Shown: positions 62,038 through 64,000 of the stretch, in pieces | How positions within the stretch are numbered: position 1 is the stretch's first letter | Layout of the letters: each line of letters opens with the position of its first letter | Origin: JAPLHP01 sp963720375 | GTDB lineage: Bacteria > Chloroflexota > Dehalococcoidia > UBA2247 > RBG-13-53-26 | Assembly: GCA_963720375.1 (NCBI GenBank) | Contig: CAVRFM010000025.1 | Location: forward strand, 13,453-77,452 | DNA length: 64,000 nt | Direction: 5' to 3' | Position numbers and translations under genes: made by a program | Notes under the pieces: generated by a model | The model's database searches: none | What the model saw: only the letters and a program-made list of their open reading frames with translations | What the model was told of the DNA's origin: nothing

Positions 62038-63771
62038 ATGGCTGATCTGACTTTTGATGCAGTCTTATGTGGTGGTGGCAATAAAGCGCTCATGCTGGCC
62101 ATGTATCTTAGCAAATATGCCGGCATGAGCGTCGGCATATTTGAAAGAAGGCATGAGATTGGCGGCGGATTAGCCACGGAGGAGACCTCGGCCCCCGGGT
62201 TCCGCGGCAATACCCACGCCAACATAATGCTGCCCTGGTACTACGCGCCTCTCTGGCGTGATTTCCCCGAGTTCTGGGAGTATGGCGGGCAGATTGACCA
62301 GTATCCGGTCAGCGATGGCGCGGTTTTCCTGAACAACCATACCTGTCTGACAATATACAGCGAGAAGGAAGACCCCACGCAGGAGAAGACGGCCAGGGAG
62401 ATTGCCCGGTTCTCCAAGAGAGATGCTGAGACATGGCTCAAGTTCTGGAAGCTGTGGCAGTGCGACGATTTCCAGAAAGTGACCGTTGATCCGTTAATGA
62501 ACCCTCCTGACTGGCAGATTCAACCTGAGTTCTTCAACAGGCAACTCGCCGTATACCCCAAGCTGCTCGAGGCCGGCATCAATCCAGACTCACTGGTTCT
62601 GGCAGCCAGCCCCAAGCGGATAGTGAAGGAGTACTTCGAGAGCCCGGAGGTACAGTACTGCTTTCTGAGGTTTGTTGTTTCCGCCTGTACCAACGTTAAT
62701 GACGTGCAGCTGGGAACTACTGCAATAGGTATGTTCATGACAACCCCCACGATTGGCTACGCCCGAGGCGGTACACACCAGATAGCCCATGCCTGCCACC
62801 AGATCCTGGTGCAGAACGGCGTTAAATTCTTCACCCATGCTGAGGTAGCCAAGGCCATTATCGAGAACGGCATATGCACCGGTGTCAGGCTCACCGATGG
62901 TAGTACGATCAAAGCCAGGAAGGTTGTAGTGAGCGCCGGCTTGAGCGCCTGGCAGTTGGTCGATCTCATGGGCAGAGATGTAATCGGAGAAAACCTCGCC
63001 AGACGTATAGACAATTTGTCCACCAGCAACATAGGCAATCTCATGTGGTACAGTTTTGCCCTACATGAGGCTCCGAAGTATAAGGCTGCTTCTTTCAACC
63101 CGGATATCAACAAATGCGAATGGCTCGGGCTGACGAACGATGCCAATCCTGAGCATGTGGCTACTGAGTGTTATTATGCCAACATGGGGAAGATGCCCCC
63201 GATCGAGGACTACAATCCCGTCGTCTGGTGCCATAGTCTGGCTGACCCAGCATACGCACCGCCCGGCAAGCATGTGGCCCAGTGCGAGATGCAGGGGCCG
63301 CGGGCCAGCGACCTCAGTGAGAAAGAATGGCTCGTGCTGAAGGAAAAGTTTGCCGAGGATCTGACCAGCATCTGGCAAAAACATGCGCCCAACATGACGG
63401 CGGACAACATCATCGGTGTCGATACCAACAGCCCCTATGACAACCTCCGCTTGAAGAACCTGGCGCCTCATGGGAACTTTGCCGGGATCGACAGGACTCT
63501 CTGGCAATCCGGTGCCAACAGGCCTTCACCAGAGCTGTCCAGTCACCGGACGCCTGTGAAGAACCTCTACTGCACAGGTGGCTTCTGGCCTATAGGTGGC
63601 AACGCCAGCGCAGAGGCGGCCTACAACTGCTACAAGAGCATAGCCAAGGACATGGGCCTGGCCAAGCCTTGGGAGGAGAAAGGCAAGGAGGAGCCGGATT
63701 CCCTAGTCCATTACACTCGCTGGGCTACTAATAAAATGCGGGAGTCTTTCAAACCCCCAACGACACAATAA
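62038..63771 (+). CDS. FAD oxidoreductase of phytoene-desaturase type, intact copy of the 28-kb pseudogene
   Basis: This 577-residue protein starts at ATG 62038 after AAAGGAG. The FAD motif (DAVLCGGGNKALMLAMYLSK) has a Gly-Gly-Gly-Asn-Lys variant shared only with the broken copy at 27939-29666. Long blocks are identical or nearly so between the two, for example SVGIFERRHEIGG and RTPVKNLY/RTPIKNLY. The C-terminal motif is NLYCTGGFWPIGGNASAE. It shows what the broken paralogue should encode. Substrate unknown. Confidence 0.88.
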   Translation: MADLTFDAVLCGGGNKALMLAMYLSKYAGMSVGIFERRHEIGGGLATEETSAPGFRGNTHANIMLPWYYAPLWRDFPEFWEYGGQIDQYPVSDGAVFLNNHTCLTIYSEKEDPTQEKTAREIARFSKRDAETWLKFWKLWQCDDFQKVTVDPLMNPPDWQIQPEFFNRQLAVYPKLLEAGINPDSLVLAASPKRIVKEYFESPEVQYCFLRFVVSACTNVNDVQLGTTAIGMFMTTPTIGYARGGTHQIAHACHQILVQNGVKFFTHAEVAKAIIENGICTGVRLTDGSTIKARKVVVSAGLSAWQLVDLMGRDVIGENLARRIDNLSTSNIGNLMWYSFALHEAPKYKAASFNPDINKCEWLGLTNDANPEHVATECYYANMGKMPPIEDYNPVVWCHSLADPAYAPPGKHVAQCEMQGPRASDLSEKEWLVLKEKFAEDLTSIWQKHAPNMTADNIIGVDTNSPYDNLRLKNLAPHGNFAGIDRTLWQSGANRPSPELSSHRTPVKNLYCTGGFWPIGGNASAEAAYNCYKSIAKDMGLAKPWEEKGKEEPDSLVHYTRWATNKMRESFKPPTTQ

Positions 63772-63815
63772 GGCGAGAGGTACTTCCGGCAGGGCTGAGA
63801 TTAATGGTAGCAAGG

Positions 63816-63845
63816 TTGCCCTGGGGCAAATGCCAAGTGTATAAT
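63816..63845 (+). promoter_or_regulatory. Candidate promoter of the last FAD gene
   Basis: TTGCCC (63816) and a perfect TATAAT (63840) are 18 bases apart, about 60 bases before the GTG start. Confidence 0.5.
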
Positions 63846-63903
63846 ACTACGAGTAAAAACTCTCGCTTCGGCTGATTTCTGAAAACCTAAACAAGGAGGG
63901 AAT

Positions 63904-64000
63904 GTGGCACAGAAGTTCGACATAATAATCATCGGAGGTGGCCCCAACGGACTGGAGATCGGTGCCTACCTCGCCAAGGCAGGTCAGAAATGTTTGCTCC
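63904..64000 (+). CDS. FAD oxidoreductase of phytoene-desaturase type, 3' end outside window
   Basis: The first 32 codons are visible. The gene starts with GTG at 63904, five bases after AGGAGG, and reads AQKFDIIIIGGGPNGLEIGA then YLAKAGQKCLL. This is the N-terminal FAD Rossmann motif of the same superfamily as the preceding genes, with the GGGPNG form of the 57364 copy. The rest is beyond the window. Confidence 0.85.
   Translation, partial: MAQKFDIIIIGGGPNGLEIGAYLAKAGQKCLL

Overview
The window reads as a chromosomal piece of an anaerobic, probably Dehalococcoidia-like member of the Chloroflexota. This placement is inference. It rests on a complex I operon that starts directly at nuoA and has no nuoE/F/G, a DUF3068 membrane protein, 2-hydroxyacyl-CoA dehydratase-type subunits, a tungsten-type aldehyde:ferredoxin oxidoreductase, and many acyl-CoA and FAD enzymes. 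No 16S gene is present to confirm it.

Region by region. 1-9.9 kb (minus strand): complex I genes nuoA-B-C, then a B12-binding radical SAM gene, then nuoD-H-I-J-K, a 64-residue DUF2007-like gene, nuoL and the start of nuoM. Most junctions overlap by 1-10 bases. 10-25.3 kb: housekeeping and small genes, including an MBL hydrolase, Mut7-C protein, CCA-type nucleotidyltransferase, alpha/beta hydrolase, MscS-like channel, DinG-type helicase, VTT membrane protein, ispE, rsmA, a large-type SRP RNA with its promoter, a second MBL hydrolase, an SDR, a DsrE-like protein and a LuxR-type regulator. 25.4-31.2 kb: a catabolic cluster (two HGD/benzoyl-CoA-reductase-type subunits, a phytoene-desaturase-like FAD enzyme, an ADP-forming acyl-CoA synthetase subunit) in which three of four genes carry single-base frameshifts. 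31.3-38.8 kb: an accessory stretch with tRNA-Leu, a DUF4326 gene, a decayed TIR-plus-repeat gene, a RusA-like/REase-HEPN pair, palindromic repeats, two MarR regulators and HEAT-repeat and zinc-finger proteins. 39-64 kb: a large catabolic island with crotonase, nitronate monooxygenase-like protein, two catalytically atypical thiolase-like proteins with two DUF35 partners, a paired set of acyl-CoA dehydrogenases, a true thiolase, a KAS III/HMG-CoA-synthase-like protein fused to DUF35 and lacking its cysteine, AOR with MoaD, two zinc alcohol dehydrogenases, and five FAD oxidoreductases of one superfamily.

How it may work together (inference): the island looks like CoA-ester catabolism of a branched, alicyclic or isoprenoid-like substrate. 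FAD enzymes and dehydrogenases would oxidise the skeleton, paired acyl-CoA dehydrogenases and crotonase would carry out beta-oxidation, and thiolase-like/DUF35 complexes would cleave carbon-carbon bonds by retro-aldol chemistry, as Ltp2-ChsH2 does in actinobacterial steroid side-chain degradation. Reduced ferredoxin from AOR could feed the NuoEFG-less complex I.

Caution: at least eleven of the roughly thirteen apparent indels fall between 26.7 and 34 kb, including a one-base gap in a tRNA T-loop. That stretch may be a low-quality consensus rather than true gene decay.
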